DNA from: Nonomuraea roseoviolacea subsp. carminata
Lineage (GTDB): Bacteria > Actinomycetota > Actinomycetes > Streptosporangiales > Streptosporangiaceae
Length of the DNA stretch: 64,000 bases
NCBI RefSeq assembly: GCF_024172185.1
Contig: NZ_JAMZEC010000001.1
Span: 8,965,001 to 9,029,000 of the forward strand
Direction of reading: 5' to 3'
The first letter of the stretch is position 1. The number at the start of each line of letters is the position of its first letter. Under the pieces are notes generated by a model. It saw nothing but the letters and a program-made list of their open reading frames with translations, had not been told where the DNA came from and did no database searches. Shown in pieces: positions 1 through 7,366 of the stretch. A program made the translations under genes and the position numbers.

Positions 1-2
1 AG

Positions 3-290
3 GTGGCCCGCGACGACTACGGCCATCGCGTCTACGACGCCGAGGCGGTGCGGCGCCTGGTGTTCCTGACCCGGATGCGGCTGTCCGGCATGCCGATGCG
101 CGACCTGCAGCACTACATCGCGCTCGTCGACGCCGGGCAGGAGACGGTGCCGGAGCGGCTCGACATGCTGCTCGAACATCGCGACACCATCCGCCGCCGC
201 ATCCGCGAGCTGACGCTCTCCCTCGCGGCGACCGAGTACAAGATCGCCACGTACGGCGGCTCGACCGGGCCGGACGTCCAGGACCTCTAG
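3..290 (+). CDS. MerR-family transcriptional regulator, C-terminal part (cut by window start)
   Basis: The reading frame is open from the first bases, so the true start lies outside the window. The visible 95 residues begin in the winged-helix wing region (DDYGHRVYDAEAVRRL), continue through the MerR helices (FLTRMRLSGMPMRDLQHYI) and end in a coiled-coil dimerisation helix (LEHRDTIRRRIRELTLSLA). No cysteine pair for metal binding is visible in this part. The tail, AATEYKIATYGGS, is typical of small-molecule-sensing MerR proteins that end soon after the dimer helix. The ligand cannot be told. A strong hairpin follows 26 nt after the stop. Confidence 0.85.
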   Translation: MARDDYGHRVYDAEAVRRLVFLTRMRLSGMPMRDLQHYIALVDAGQETVPERLDMLLEHRDTIRRRIRELTLSLAATEYKIATYGGSTGPDVQDL

Positions 291-315
291 CCCGTTCACC
301 CCGATGCCGGCCACG

Positions 316-339
316 CGCGGCCGCCGCACGGCGGCCGCG
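316..339 (+). terminator. GC-rich hairpin after the MerR gene
   Basis: Perfect 11-bp inverted repeat (316-326 with 329-339, arm CGCGGCCGCCG) lying 26 nt beyond the MerR stop. There is no U-tract, as is common for actinobacterial terminators. The span 340-481 holds no gene that I can support. Confidence 0.5.
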
Positions 340-481
340 ACGGCCGACGTCCGAGAGAGCCCCGCCTTTCCCCCTTTTACGGACGCCTACCACTCCTACG
401 GACGCCGCACCCGATCACCAAACAAAGCCTCAAAAATCCACCCAAGACGGCTACACAGCTGCCGAGCCGGGAATTGCGGGA

Positions 482-745
482 TCAGAAGGACGTGGCGCCT
501 CCGTGCTGGAGCACCATGACCAGCAGGGTGGCGACCAGCGTGGCGATGAGCACCCAGCTGATCAGGATGATGACCGTGGAGCGGCGCGGCCTCCGCATGA
601 GGCGTCCCTGGCCGGCGGCCTTCGCCTCGTTGCGGCGGACTCGCTCGTTGAACGACTCCAGTCGCGCCACGAGACGGGGATCGTCATCGACGAGGTGCCG
701 CTCGATCTGTGCCAGCAACCGCTCCTCGTCCTGCGACCAGGCCAT
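482..745 (-). CDS. DUF3040 family membrane protein
   Basis: An 87-residue protein. It starts MAWSQDEERLLAQIERHLVD, the conserved opening of DUF3040 proteins (acidic amphipathic helix with the L-x-Q-I-E-R core). A basic stretch (RRNEAKAAGQGRLMRRPRR) follows, then one hydrophobic helix at about residues 58-80 (VIILISWVLIATLVATLLV). The start at 745 is chosen because GGAGGTG sits 5 nt upstream and the family motif begins there. An upstream start at 790 would add 15 unrelated residues. The family is actinobacterial and its function is unknown. It is monocistronic and divergent from the radical SAM gene. Confidence 0.85.
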   Translation of the reverse strand: MAWSQDEERLLAQIERHLVDDDPRLVARLESFNERVRRNEAKAAGQGRLMRRPRRSTVIILISWVLIATLVATLLVMVLQHGGATSF

Positions 746-880
746 GGGTGCACCTCCGGAACGCAAGCTCTGTGCGGGTGTTCTGCCCAACCCTGAAGAT
801 CATTAGCCCCCGCCCTGTCAGGTAATTGCCGCCTCTTTTCCGTTTGCGATCACGCTCGAACCTCTGTTCTAATCAGTGGC

Positions 881-1924
881 ATGCGCTGGGACAACCTCCG
901 TCTGACGGAGACGAATGCGGATGATCCGGTCGTGCCGCTGTTCGCCCGCGACGCCGTCACGCGCACCTTCGACACCCCCGAGTTCCGGGGCATGACGTTC
1001 TACGAGATCCACGCCCGGTCGATCATCAACCGGGTGCCGGCCGCCAGCCGCGTCCCGTTCGAGTACACGATCAACCCGTACCGGGGCTGCGGCCACCGCT
1101 GCGTCTACTGCTTCGCCCGCAACACGCACCGCTACCTCGATCTCGACGCGGGGGCCGACTTCGACTCCAGGATCGTGGTGAAGGTCAACGCCGCCGAGCT
1201 GGCCCGCAGGGAGCTGGCCGCCCCCGGCTGGCGGCGGCGGCACGTCGCCATGGGCACCAACGTCGACTGCTACCAGCGCGCCGAGGGCCGGTATCAGCTC
1301 ATGCCGGACATCCTGGGCGCGTTGCGCGACGCCGCCAACCCGTTCTCGATCCTCACCAAGGGCACGCTGATCCTGCGCGACCTCGACCTGCTCGCCGAGG
1401 CGGCCGAGGTCACCGAGGTGGGCGTCAACGTCTCGGTCGGCTTCCTCGACGCCGACGCCTGGCGCTCGGTCGAGCCCGGCACCCCCGACCCGCGACGGCG
1501 CCTGGAGGTGTGCGCCACGCTCAACGAGCGCGGCATCGGCTGCGGCGTGCTGATGGCGCCGATCCTGCCGTATCTCACCGACTCGCCGGCCGAGCTGGAG
1601 CGCACGGTCAAGGAGATCGCCGAGGCGGGCGCCACGCACATCGCGCCGATCGTGCTCCACCTGCGGCCGGGGGCGCGCGAGTGGTGGCTGGCGTGGCTCT
1701 CCCGCGAGCACCCGCGTCTCGTGCCGCGCTACCTGGAGCTGTACGGCAGGGGCGCCTACGCGCCGCGCGCCTACCAGGGGCGGATCGTCGAGCAGGTCAG
1801 GGGCCTGGCCGAGCGCTACAAGGTGGGCACCGCCACCGCGCGGCAGAGGCGCCGCATCGGTCCGCCTCCTCCCCCGGCGCCGCCCGCCGCCGGCCCCGAG
1901 CCGGAGCAGCTCACCCTGCTCTGA
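881..1924 (+). CDS. Rv2578c-family radical SAM protein
   Basis: A 347-residue protein of the SplB-like/Rv2578c radical SAM family. The [4Fe-4S] cluster motif C-x3-C-x2-C is present as CGHRCVYC (Cys70, Cys74, Cys77), followed by the usual FARNTHRYLDLD. Downstream, the segments MGTNVDCYQRAE, SILTKGTLILRDLDLL and VNVSVGFLD are hallmarks of this family. The C-terminus is a proline-rich tail (IGPPPPPAPPAAGPEPEQ). These proteins are widespread in actinobacteria, and their substrate has not been established to my knowledge. A DNA-repair (spore photoproduct lyase-like) role is often suggested by homology only. The gene stands alone, with no accessory maturase nearby. Confidence 0.9.
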   Translation: MRWDNLRLTETNADDPVVPLFARDAVTRTFDTPEFRGMTFYEIHARSIINRVPAASRVPFEYTINPYRGCGHRCVYCFARNTHRYLDLDAGADFDSRIVVKVNAAELARRELAAPGWRRRHVAMGTNVDCYQRAEGRYQLMPDILGALRDAANPFSILTKGTLILRDLDLLAEAAEVTEVGVNVSVGFLDADAWRSVEPGTPDPRRRLEVCATLNERGIGCGVLMAPILPYLTDSPAELERTVKEIAEAGATHIAPIVLHLRPGAREWWLAWLSREHPRLVPRYLELYGRGAYAPRAYQGRIVEQVRGLAERYKVGTATARQRRRIGPPPPPAPPAAGPEPEQLTLL

Positions 1925-2051
1925 CGCCGTTGAGGCCCCTGAGGCTGACGCCATGCACCCTCACCGATGATGCTATGTCGTGTTTCGTGGCTGAATGGGT
2001 ATTAAGCGGCTTAGTGTGCCATTCGGGCACCATAGTCACACGGGGGAAACC

Positions 2052-2171
2052 ATGGCAGACACGAAGAAGAAACCGGCCACCAAGTCCGGCAAGTCCAAGA
2101 AGGAAGCGATCAAGACCAGCAGGCAGGTCAAGGACGCGAAGAAGGACACCCGCAAGCCGGACGAGGTCTAG
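2052..2171 (+). CDS. 39-residue lysine-rich small protein
   Basis: A short frame, ATG 2052 to TAG 2169-2171, preceded by a purine-rich GGGGGAAA about 2 nt upstream. The translation opens MADTKKKPATKSGKSKKEAI and ends KDAKKDTRKPDEV. It is about 35% Lys+Arg with no hydrophobic segment, so it is probably cytosolic and disordered and may bind nucleic acid. It ends 13 nt before a good hairpin terminator (2185-2213), which supports it being a real, self-contained transcription unit. I do not recognise a named family. Codon third positions are strongly G/C, like its neighbours. Confidence 0.6.
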   Translation: MADTKKKPATKSGKSKKEAIKTSRQVKDAKKDTRKPDEV

Positions 2172-2184
2172 CCGGTGACCTGAC

Positions 2185-2213
2185 GGGCAGCCGCGGCCAC
2201 GTCCCGGCTGCCC
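2185..2213 (+). terminator. Hairpin terminator after the 39-residue protein
   Basis: Nine-bp perfect inverted repeat, GGGCAGCCG (2185-2193) with CGGCTGCCC (2205-2213) and an 11-nt loop, just after the stop at 2171. Confidence 0.55.
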
Positions 2214-2221
2214 ACCCCCCG

Positions 2222-2421
2222 CCGCTCCCGATGGGTTGGTTTCGGCTCGATCACCGATGCAACCTTAAGACCATTTGCGGCGTCTAATGATCATAGGTGG
2301 GGATAGTGCCACGGGGATGAATGGTGCACTCCGCCGAAGCGAGACAATAAGCCGGTGGTGAGAGCGGCTCACCACCGGCCATGTGTGTTGTGACACTCTC
2401 AAGTCAAGGGGGACCCCTCAA
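2222..2421 (+). promoter_or_regulatory. Long leader of the GT4 gene with a perfect hairpin
   Basis: About 200 nt of lower-GC sequence before the glycosyltransferase. It contains a 12-bp stem (2351-2362 with 2368-2379, arm GCCGGTGGTGAG, loop AGCGG) ending about 43 nt before the start, and AT-richer blocks around 2262-2308 that look like promoter sequence (TTAAGA, TAATGAT). The hairpin could be a leader attenuator or part of a structured RNA. I could not match it to a known riboswitch. Confidence 0.4.
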
Positions 2422-4026
2422 GTGCGCGCACTGGCACGCAAGGGCAAGTCGGCGATGGTGAGGCTGTACAAGGGCTACAACCGGCGCAAGGTGCGCAAGG
2501 CACCGCCCCCTTCCATTCATCAGGTGCGGATCCTCCTGCTCCACGCGTACGGCATGGGCGGCACGATCAGGACCGTGTTCAACCTGGCCAGCTACCTGGC
2601 GCGCGAGCACGACGTGGAGATCGTCAGCATCCTGAAGGAAGCCGAGGAGCCGTTCTTCCCGATCGACCCGCGGGTGAAGTTCCGCTTCCTGGACGACCGG
2701 CTGAACCCGAGCTCGGACCCGATGCGCGCGTGGCTGTCGAAGATGCCGAGCCGGTTGATCCCCAAGGAGGAGACCGCGTACCACCGGTTCAACCTGTGGA
2801 CCGACCTCCAGCTCGCCCGCTACATCCGCTCCCTGGACACCGGCGTCCTCATGGCCACCCGGCCCGGGCTGAACCTGGCGATGGCCCAGCTCGCGTTGCC
2901 GAGCGTCATCACGGTCGGCCAGGAGCACGTGGCCCTGCGCACCCAGGTCGAGCCGATGCAGGAGCTCATCAAGTGGCGTTACCGCCGCTTCGACGCCCTC
3001 ACCACGCTGACCAAGGCCGACCTGCGCGACTACCGCAACACGCTGCCGAAGAAGCCCAAGCGCCTGGTGCGGATCCCCAACGCCGTTCCGCCCATGGGCG
3101 GCGGCAAGGCCGACCTGAACGCCAAGGTGGTCGTGGCCGTCGGCCGCATGACCCGGCTCAAGGGCTTCCACCGGCTGATCACCGCGTGGGAGACGGTCGC
3201 GCAGGCGCACCCTGACTGGCAACTGCGCATCTACGGCGCGGGGCCGCAGGAGGACAACCTGCGCGCCCAGATCACCGAGGCCGGCCTGGAGGGCAAGGTC
3301 GTGCTGCCCGGCCCGACGACGGACGTGGGCGCCGACCTGGAGAAGGCGTCGATCTTCGTGCTGAGCTCGCGGCACGAGGGTTTCCCGATGACGATCCTGG
3401 AGGCCATGGCCAAGGGGCTGGCGATCGTCAGCTTCAACAGCCCGCACGGGCCCAAGGAGATGATCACCGACGAGGTGGACGGGCTCCTCGTCAAGCCCCG
3501 TACCAACGCCAACCTCGCCACGGCGATCATGCGGGTGATCGAGGACGAGGACCTGCGCCGCCGCCTGGCGGCCGGGGCTCTGGAGACGGCGCGCACGTAC
3601 GACGTCGACGCCGTCGGCGCGCAGTGGGACGCCCTGCTGGAGGAGCTGCTGGCCCGCCGTAACGGCACGTACGTCAAGCCCGAGCCCCCGGCGCCCGCCG
3701 CCGGCACGGCGCAGGACGCGTCCGGGCCTCAGGACGCGTCCGGACCTCAGGACGCCTCCCGGAACGACGCCGAGGACGCCGAGGACGCGCGCGACGCCCG
3801 GGACGAGAACGACGAGGCCGGGGACGCCGACGACCTCCTCGACTCCGACGGCCTCCACGACCCCGAGGACGCCCGCGACCCCGATGACGAGCCCGGCGAC
3901 GCCGCCCGCGGCCAGGCCGCCGATCCGGCGGAGCGGGTCCGCGGGCTCGACCGGCCGGGTGACGTGCCGGGACGGGGCGCCTTCGAGCTGCGCCGCCAGA
4001 CCCTCAACGGGGCCCCGCCCGCGTAG
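2422..4026 (+). CDS. GT4-family glycosyltransferase with acidic repeat tail
   Basis: A 534-residue protein if it starts at GTG 2422 (VRALARKGKSAMVRLYKGYN), chosen because AGGGGGA lies 7-8 nt upstream. A downstream ATG at 2455 is an alternative. The GT-B fold is clear: an N-terminal domain opening VRILLLHAYGMGGTIRTVFN, the linker VVVAVGRMTRLKGFHRLI, and the nucleotide-sugar site SSRHEGFPMTILEAMAKG with the E-x7-E motif and GPKEMI. Such enzymes in actinomycetes make cell-surface glycans, often teichoic-acid-like, but the substrate is not predictable here. After about residue 420 it carries roughly 110 residues of Asp/Glu/Ala/Arg-rich low complexity, including three 18-bp repeats (QDASGP). No membrane segment is visible, so it is cytosolic or peripheral. 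Confidence 0.85.
   Translation: MRALARKGKSAMVRLYKGYNRRKVRKAPPPSIHQVRILLLHAYGMGGTIRTVFNLASYLAREHDVEIVSILKEAEEPFFPIDPRVKFRFLDDRLNPSSDPMRAWLSKMPSRLIPKEETAYHRFNLWTDLQLARYIRSLDTGVLMATRPGLNLAMAQLALPSVITVGQEHVALRTQVEPMQELIKWRYRRFDALTTLTKADLRDYRNTLPKKPKRLVRIPNAVPPMGGGKADLNAKVVVAVGRMTRLKGFHRLITAWETVAQAHPDWQLRIYGAGPQEDNLRAQITEAGLEGKVVLPGPTTDVGADLEKASIFVLSSRHEGFPMTILEAMAKGLAIVSFNSPHGPKEMITDEVDGLLVKPRTNANLATAIMRVIEDEDLRRRLAAGALETARTYDVDAVGAQWDALLEELLARRNGTYVKPEPPAPAAGTAQDASGPQDASGPQDASRNDAEDAEDARDARDENDEAGDADDLLDSDGLHDPEDARDPDDEPGDAARGQAADPAERVRGLDRPGDVPGRGAFELRRQTLNGAPPA
3712..3765 (+). repeat. 18-bp in-frame tandem repeat (QDASGP) in GT4 tail
   Basis: Three consecutive copies of an 18-bp unit at 3712-3729, 3730-3747 and 3748-3765 (first copy CAGGACGCGTCCGGGCCT; the third is diverged). 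Each encodes QDASGP or a variant in the disordered tail. Confidence 0.85.
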
Positions 4027-4052
4027 CCCGACCGCGCCCGGCGTGCGGCACT

Positions 4053-4103
4053 CACCCGGCGGCCCGTCTTCCCCGTCACCAGGGGGTTCGGTGCCGCCGG
4101 GTG
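4053..4103 (+). terminator. Hairpin after the GT4 gene
   Basis: Perfect 11-bp inverted repeat CACCCGGCGGC (4053-4063) with GCCGCCGGGTG (4093-4103), loop 29 nt, starting 26 nt after the GT4 stop. It lacks a U-tract. Confidence 0.4.
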
Positions 4104-4303
4104 AATGCGGACTCGCGCCGGCTCACGCGGCGCTCTCCTCGCCCACGCGGCGGAGTCGGCGCGATACGAGGGACGGTCACGAGACCTCGGACCGGCACCC
4201 GCGCCTCCCTCCGGCCGCGCCTACCCGCGACCAGGCGAGCCCCCGCGGGAGACCTTCGGGCGGGCAGCCCAGCCGGCGCACCTGACAGACGCCAAGCACC
4301 GGG

Positions 4304-4336
4304 AAGACCCCGGCAGGAAGAACCTGCCGGGGTCTT
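4304..4336 (+). terminator. Strong 14-bp hairpin terminator
   Basis: Perfect inverted repeat AAGACCCCGGCAGG (4304-4317), loop AAGAA, CCTGCCGGGGTCTT (4323-4336), followed by GTCATG. The A/T-flanked symmetric form suggests a bidirectional intrinsic terminator. It isolates the glycosyltransferase from the next unit. Confidence 0.75.
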
Positions 4337-4469
4337 GTCATGCCGACCGGTCGCTCGGCCGCTCCCGTGCGCCCGGCTGACCGCCGACTGGAGGCCACGT
4401 CCGGCGGCCATGCTCCTGGATCGTCGAGTTCATTTGACCAAGAGCTAAATTGAATATAGACATGACTCC

Positions 4470-5072
4470 ATGGAAAATGAGGCCAGGCGCCCCTACCGCA
4501 TGGGGGCTCGCGCCGCGGCCATGGAGGCCACGCGCACCCGCGTGGTGGAGGCGGCCGCCGCGCTGTGGATGCGCCAGTGGTACGACGACGTCACACTCCA
4601 GCACGTCGCCGACGAGGCGGGCGTGTCGGTGCAGACGATCGTCAACCACTTCGGCGGCAAGGACGGCGTGGCCGACGCCGTGGCCGACCGGCTGGCGGCG
4701 GAGGCGGCGCTCACCCGCAGGGCGCCGACCGGCGACGTGGCGGCGATCGTGGCCGCGCTCTTCGCCGACTACGAGCGGCAGGGCGACGCCAACGTGCTCT
4801 GGACCGCGCAGATGGATCGCGTCCCGGCCATCGCCCGCGCGGCCGCCCACGCGCGCGACCTGCATCGGGCTTGGCTGGAGCAGGTTTTCGCCGACCGCCT
4901 CCCCGTCTCGGGCCCGGCCCGGGAGCACGCGCTGAACCTGCACCACGCCGCCACTGACGTCTACCTGTGGAAGCTGTGGCGGCGCGACCTCGGCCTGTCG
5001 CGCGAGGACGCCGAACGGGCCATGCGCGACCTGCTGACCTCGATCGACCCCCGAAAGAGACCCGATGCCTGA
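4470..5072 (+). CDS. TetR-family transcriptional regulator
   Basis: A 200-residue protein. The N-terminal helix-turn-helix is clear: RTRVVEAAAALWMRQWYDDV, TLQHVADEAGVSVQTIVNHF, GGKDGVADAV (residues about 22-70). The C-terminal ligand domain is generic. The stop overlaps the start of the downstream GT1 glycosyltransferase by 8 bp, so the two are translationally coupled and the regulator probably controls the pair. The start at 4470 was picked because the HTH sits at the usual distance from it. A second in-frame ATG lies 10 residues further in. Confidence 0.88.
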   Translation: MENEARRPYRMGARAAAMEATRTRVVEAAAALWMRQWYDDVTLQHVADEAGVSVQTIVNHFGGKDGVADAVADRLAAEAALTRRAPTGDVAAIVAALFADYERQGDANVLWTAQMDRVPAIARAAAHARDLHRAWLEQVFADRLPVSGPAREHALNLHHAATDVYLWKLWRRDLGLSREDAERAMRDLLTSIDPRKRPDA

Positions 5073-6336
5073 GAGCTTCCTGTTCGCCACCTGGGCCGGC
5101 GGCGGAGCAGTGCCGCCCGTCCTGTCGATCGCCCGCGCGCTGCGCGAACGCGGCCACGACGTACGGGTGCTGGCCGACAGCTCACTGCACGAGGAGGTCG
5201 CCGCCGCCGGCGCGGAGCCGATCGCCTGGACCACGGCGCCCCAGGGCGACGCCGGCGACCCGGCCAAGGACGTCATCAAGGACTTCGAGGCCCGCACGCC
5301 GCTGGGCGCGTTCGCCCGGCTGAGGGACCGCATCGTCTGCGGGCCGGCGGCCGACTACGCCCGCGACACCCTGGCCGAGCTGCGCGCCCGCCCGGCCGAC
5401 GTGCTGGTCGCCGAGCACATGCTGCTCGGCGCGATCACCGCCGGCGAGGCCGCCGGGATCCCCGTGGCCTCGCTGGTGACGACGCTGTATCCGTTCCCCA
5501 CGCCGGGGGCGCCGCCGCCCGGCCCGGGCCTCGCTCCGGCCGAGGGCGCGCTGGGGCGGCTGCGTGACCGGGTGGTGACCGCGCTGATCCTCAAACCGTG
5601 GGAGAAGGGACGGCCGGCGCTCAACGCCGCCCGCGTCGCGAGCGGCCTGCCGCCGGTGGGCTCCGTCGCCGGCGCGTTCGACCGCGTCGACCGGCTGCTC
5701 GTGCTGTCGCCGCGCGCCCTCGACTACCCCGGCAGGCGCTTCCCCGACCACCTGCGGCACGTCGGGCCGCGGCTCGACGACCCGGCCTGGGCAGGGGAGC
5801 TGGAGCTGCCGGCGGGCGACGCGCCGCTGGTCCTGGTCGGCCTGAGCTCGTCGTTCATGAACCAGCGCGCGCTGCTGGAGCGCATCGCCGAGGCCCTCGG
5901 CACGCTGCCGGTGCGGGGGCTGCTGACCACCGGCCCGGCCGTGGACCCGGCGACGGTCCGCGCCCCCGGCAACGTCCTCGTCACCGCGGCGGGACCGCAC
6001 AGCGTCGCGCTGCGCCACGCCGCGGTGACCGTCACGCACGCCGGCCACGGGACGGCCGTCAAGTCCCTGGCCGCCGGGGTGCCCCTGGTGTGCGTGCCGC
6101 TCGGACGCGACCAGGCCGAGGTGGCCCGGCACGTCGAAGTGGCCGGGGCCGGGGTCACCGTGAAGAGGTCGGCCTCGTCCCCCGTGATCGCCCAGGCGGT
6201 CGCCCGGGTGCTGGACGAGCCCTCCTACCGGCGCGAGGCGCGGCGGCTGGCGGCGGAGATCGCCGCCGAGACGGCCACCGACCAGGCGGTCGCCGAACTG
6301 GAGGCCCTCGCCACACGCGCGACCGCCCGGGACTAG
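5065..6336 (+). CDS. GT1 (UGT/MGT-type) glycosyltransferase
   Basis: A 423-residue GT-B enzyme of the macrolide/antibiotic glycosyltransferase type. It opens FLFATWAGGGAVPPVLSIAR (the acceptor-domain Rossmann strand, with the usual G-H-x-x-P-x-x replaced by GGGAVPP). The donor-domain signature is VTHAGHGTAVKSLAAGVPLV followed by VPLGRDQAEVARHVE, matching the UDP-sugar binding region. Such enzymes glycosylate lipophilic small molecules, often to detoxify antibiotics. Overlap with the TetR gene fits an inducible resistance or modification pair. The acceptor is unknown. The last 33 bp, including the stop codon, are tandemly repeated downstream (6337-6522). Confidence 0.87.
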   Translation: MPESFLFATWAGGGAVPPVLSIARALRERGHDVRVLADSSLHEEVAAAGAEPIAWTTAPQGDAGDPAKDVIKDFEARTPLGAFARLRDRIVCGPAADYARDTLAELRARPADVLVAEHMLLGAITAGEAAGIPVASLVTTLYPFPTPGAPPPGPGLAPAEGALGRLRDRVVTALILKPWEKGRPALNAARVASGLPPVGSVAGAFDRVDRLLVLSPRALDYPGRRFPDHLRHVGPRLDDPAWAGELELPAGDAPLVLVGLSSSFMNQRALLERIAEALGTLPVRGLLTTGPAVDPATVRAPGNVLVTAAGPHSVALRHAAVTVTHAGHGTAVKSLAAGVPLVCVPLGRDQAEVARHVEVAGAGVTVKRSASSPVIAQAVARVLDEPSYRREARRLAAEIAAETATDQAVAELEALATRATARD

Positions 6337-6522
6337 GCCCTCGCCGTGTGACAGCCAGGGACCAGGCCCGCGCCGTGTGACAGCCAGGGACCAGGGGCTC
6401 GCCGCGCGGGCGACCGCCAGGGAGTAGACCCTCGCCGCACGCGACAGCCAGGGAGTAGGCCCCCGCCGCACGCGACAGCCAGGGACCAGAGGATCGCCGT
6501 CGCACACGGCCGCCCGCTCGTG
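6304..6522. repeat. Stop-spanning tandem repeat, 29-33 bp units, about 6.5 copies
   Basis: The gene end (6304-6336, ending in the TAG stop) is followed by units at 6337-6365 (29 bp), 6366-6394 (29), 6395-6427 (33), 6428-6458 (31), 6459-6489 (31) and a diverged partial copy 6490-6522. Each has a core of the type CCCTCGCC...CAGCCAGGGA and ends in TAG or CAG. Unit lengths are not multiples of three, so this is not a translated repeat. Confidence 0.9.
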
Positions 6523-6621
6523 CGGCTCTACGGCCTGGCGTTGACGTGTCGAAGTCGGCTATGCCGGGAATCTCTCTAGAGATCTGTGCCCAACACCCAT
6601 CACCCCCCATCGGAGGCGTGC

Positions 6622-7356
6622 TTGAGCACAAAGGACACGGTCGCCCTCATCGCGGGAGGCGTCCTCGTCATCTCCCTGTTCGGCGCCGCGAAGGGCACCC
6701 ACGCCACCGGCACCGCCGCCGTCAGCACCGCCACCAGCCCGCTCGCCAACACCGGCGGCACCCGCCCCGGGCTGGCGCCGATCACCTCCGGCGCCGACCG
6801 GGCCGCCGCCCGCAGGCTCATCTCCCGGCTGCGCGTGAAGGGCCGCGGCTCCGCCACGGGGTACGCGCGCACCCGGTACGGGGACAACTGGGCCGACACC
6901 GCCCCCGGCGTCCCGTACGCGGGCAACGGCTGCCGCACCCGCGACGACCTGCTCGCCCGCGACGGCCAGAATGTCCGTTACCGCAAGGGGTCGCGGTGCG
7001 TGGTCGTCGCCATGCGCCTGGCCGACCCGTACACCGGCAAGGCCATCGCGTGGCGCAAGTCCGCCGCCGACGAGGTGCAGGTGGACCACGTCGTCCCGCT
7101 CGCCTACGCCTGGCGGATGGCCGCCGCCCGCTGGCCGATGTCCAAGCGCCTGAACTTCGCCAACGACCCGCTCAACCTCCTGCCCGTGGACGGCGCCGCG
7201 AACGAGCAGAAGGACGCCTCCGGCCCGGCGAGCTGGCTGCCGCCCCGCCGCCGCGTCCGCTGCGCCTACGTGACGCGTTTCGCCCAGGTCGCCGTCAAGT
7301 ACGACGTGCCGGTCACTCCCGCCGACAAGCGGACCATGCTCGCCCAGTGCCGGTGA
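6622..7356 (+). CDS. Secreted HNH-family endonuclease-like protein
   Basis: A 244-residue protein with a TTG start at 6622, chosen because GGAGG sits 5 nt upstream (6612-6616). An ATG at 6586 lacks a ribosome site. The N-terminus, STKDTVALIAGGVLVISLFG, is a signal peptide or signal anchor. The C-terminal half carries the GmrSD-C/DUF1524-type HNH core: QVDHVVPLAYAWR (D-H catalytic pair), then RLNFANDPLNLLPVDGAANEQKDASGPASW with the metal-binding N...N and the K-D-x-x-P-x-x-W motif. Cysteines at both ends of the domain suggest extracytoplasmic disulfides. Homologues are secreted nucleases or nutrient-scavenging DNases. No immunity gene is adjacent. Confidence 0.85.
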   Translation: MSTKDTVALIAGGVLVISLFGAAKGTHATGTAAVSTATSPLANTGGTRPGLAPITSGADRAAARRLISRLRVKGRGSATGYARTRYGDNWADTAPGVPYAGNGCRTRDDLLARDGQNVRYRKGSRCVVVAMRLADPYTGKAIAWRKSAADEVQVDHVVPLAYAWRMAAARWPMSKRLNFANDPLNLLPVDGAANEQKDASGPASWLPPRRRVRCAYVTRFAQVAVKYDVPVTPADKRTMLAQCR

Positions 7357-7366
7357 CCGCGCGGCG

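Larger units (their letters stand above)
4027..4469. other. 443-bp gene-free spacer with two hairpins and a possible promoter
   Basis: I see no credible coding frame here. It contains an 11-bp hairpin at 4053-4103, a strong 14-bp hairpin at 4304-4336, and near its end a possible promoter for the TetR gene: TTGACC at 4434-4439 and TATAGA at 4455-4460, with a short 15-nt spacer. Around 4429-4453 an imperfect inverted repeat (TTCATTT...AAATTGAA) could be a TetR operator. Confidence 0.5.

Noticed and set aside
1921..1952. 3' echo after the radical SAM gene
   Set aside because: Only an 8-bp word (CTGACGCC) recurs once; too short to count with the stop-spanning repeats.
2300..2380. c-di-AMP (ydaO) or cobalamin riboswitch before the GT4 gene
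   Set aside because: Some words resemble fragments of these classes, but the conserved cores are not in order.
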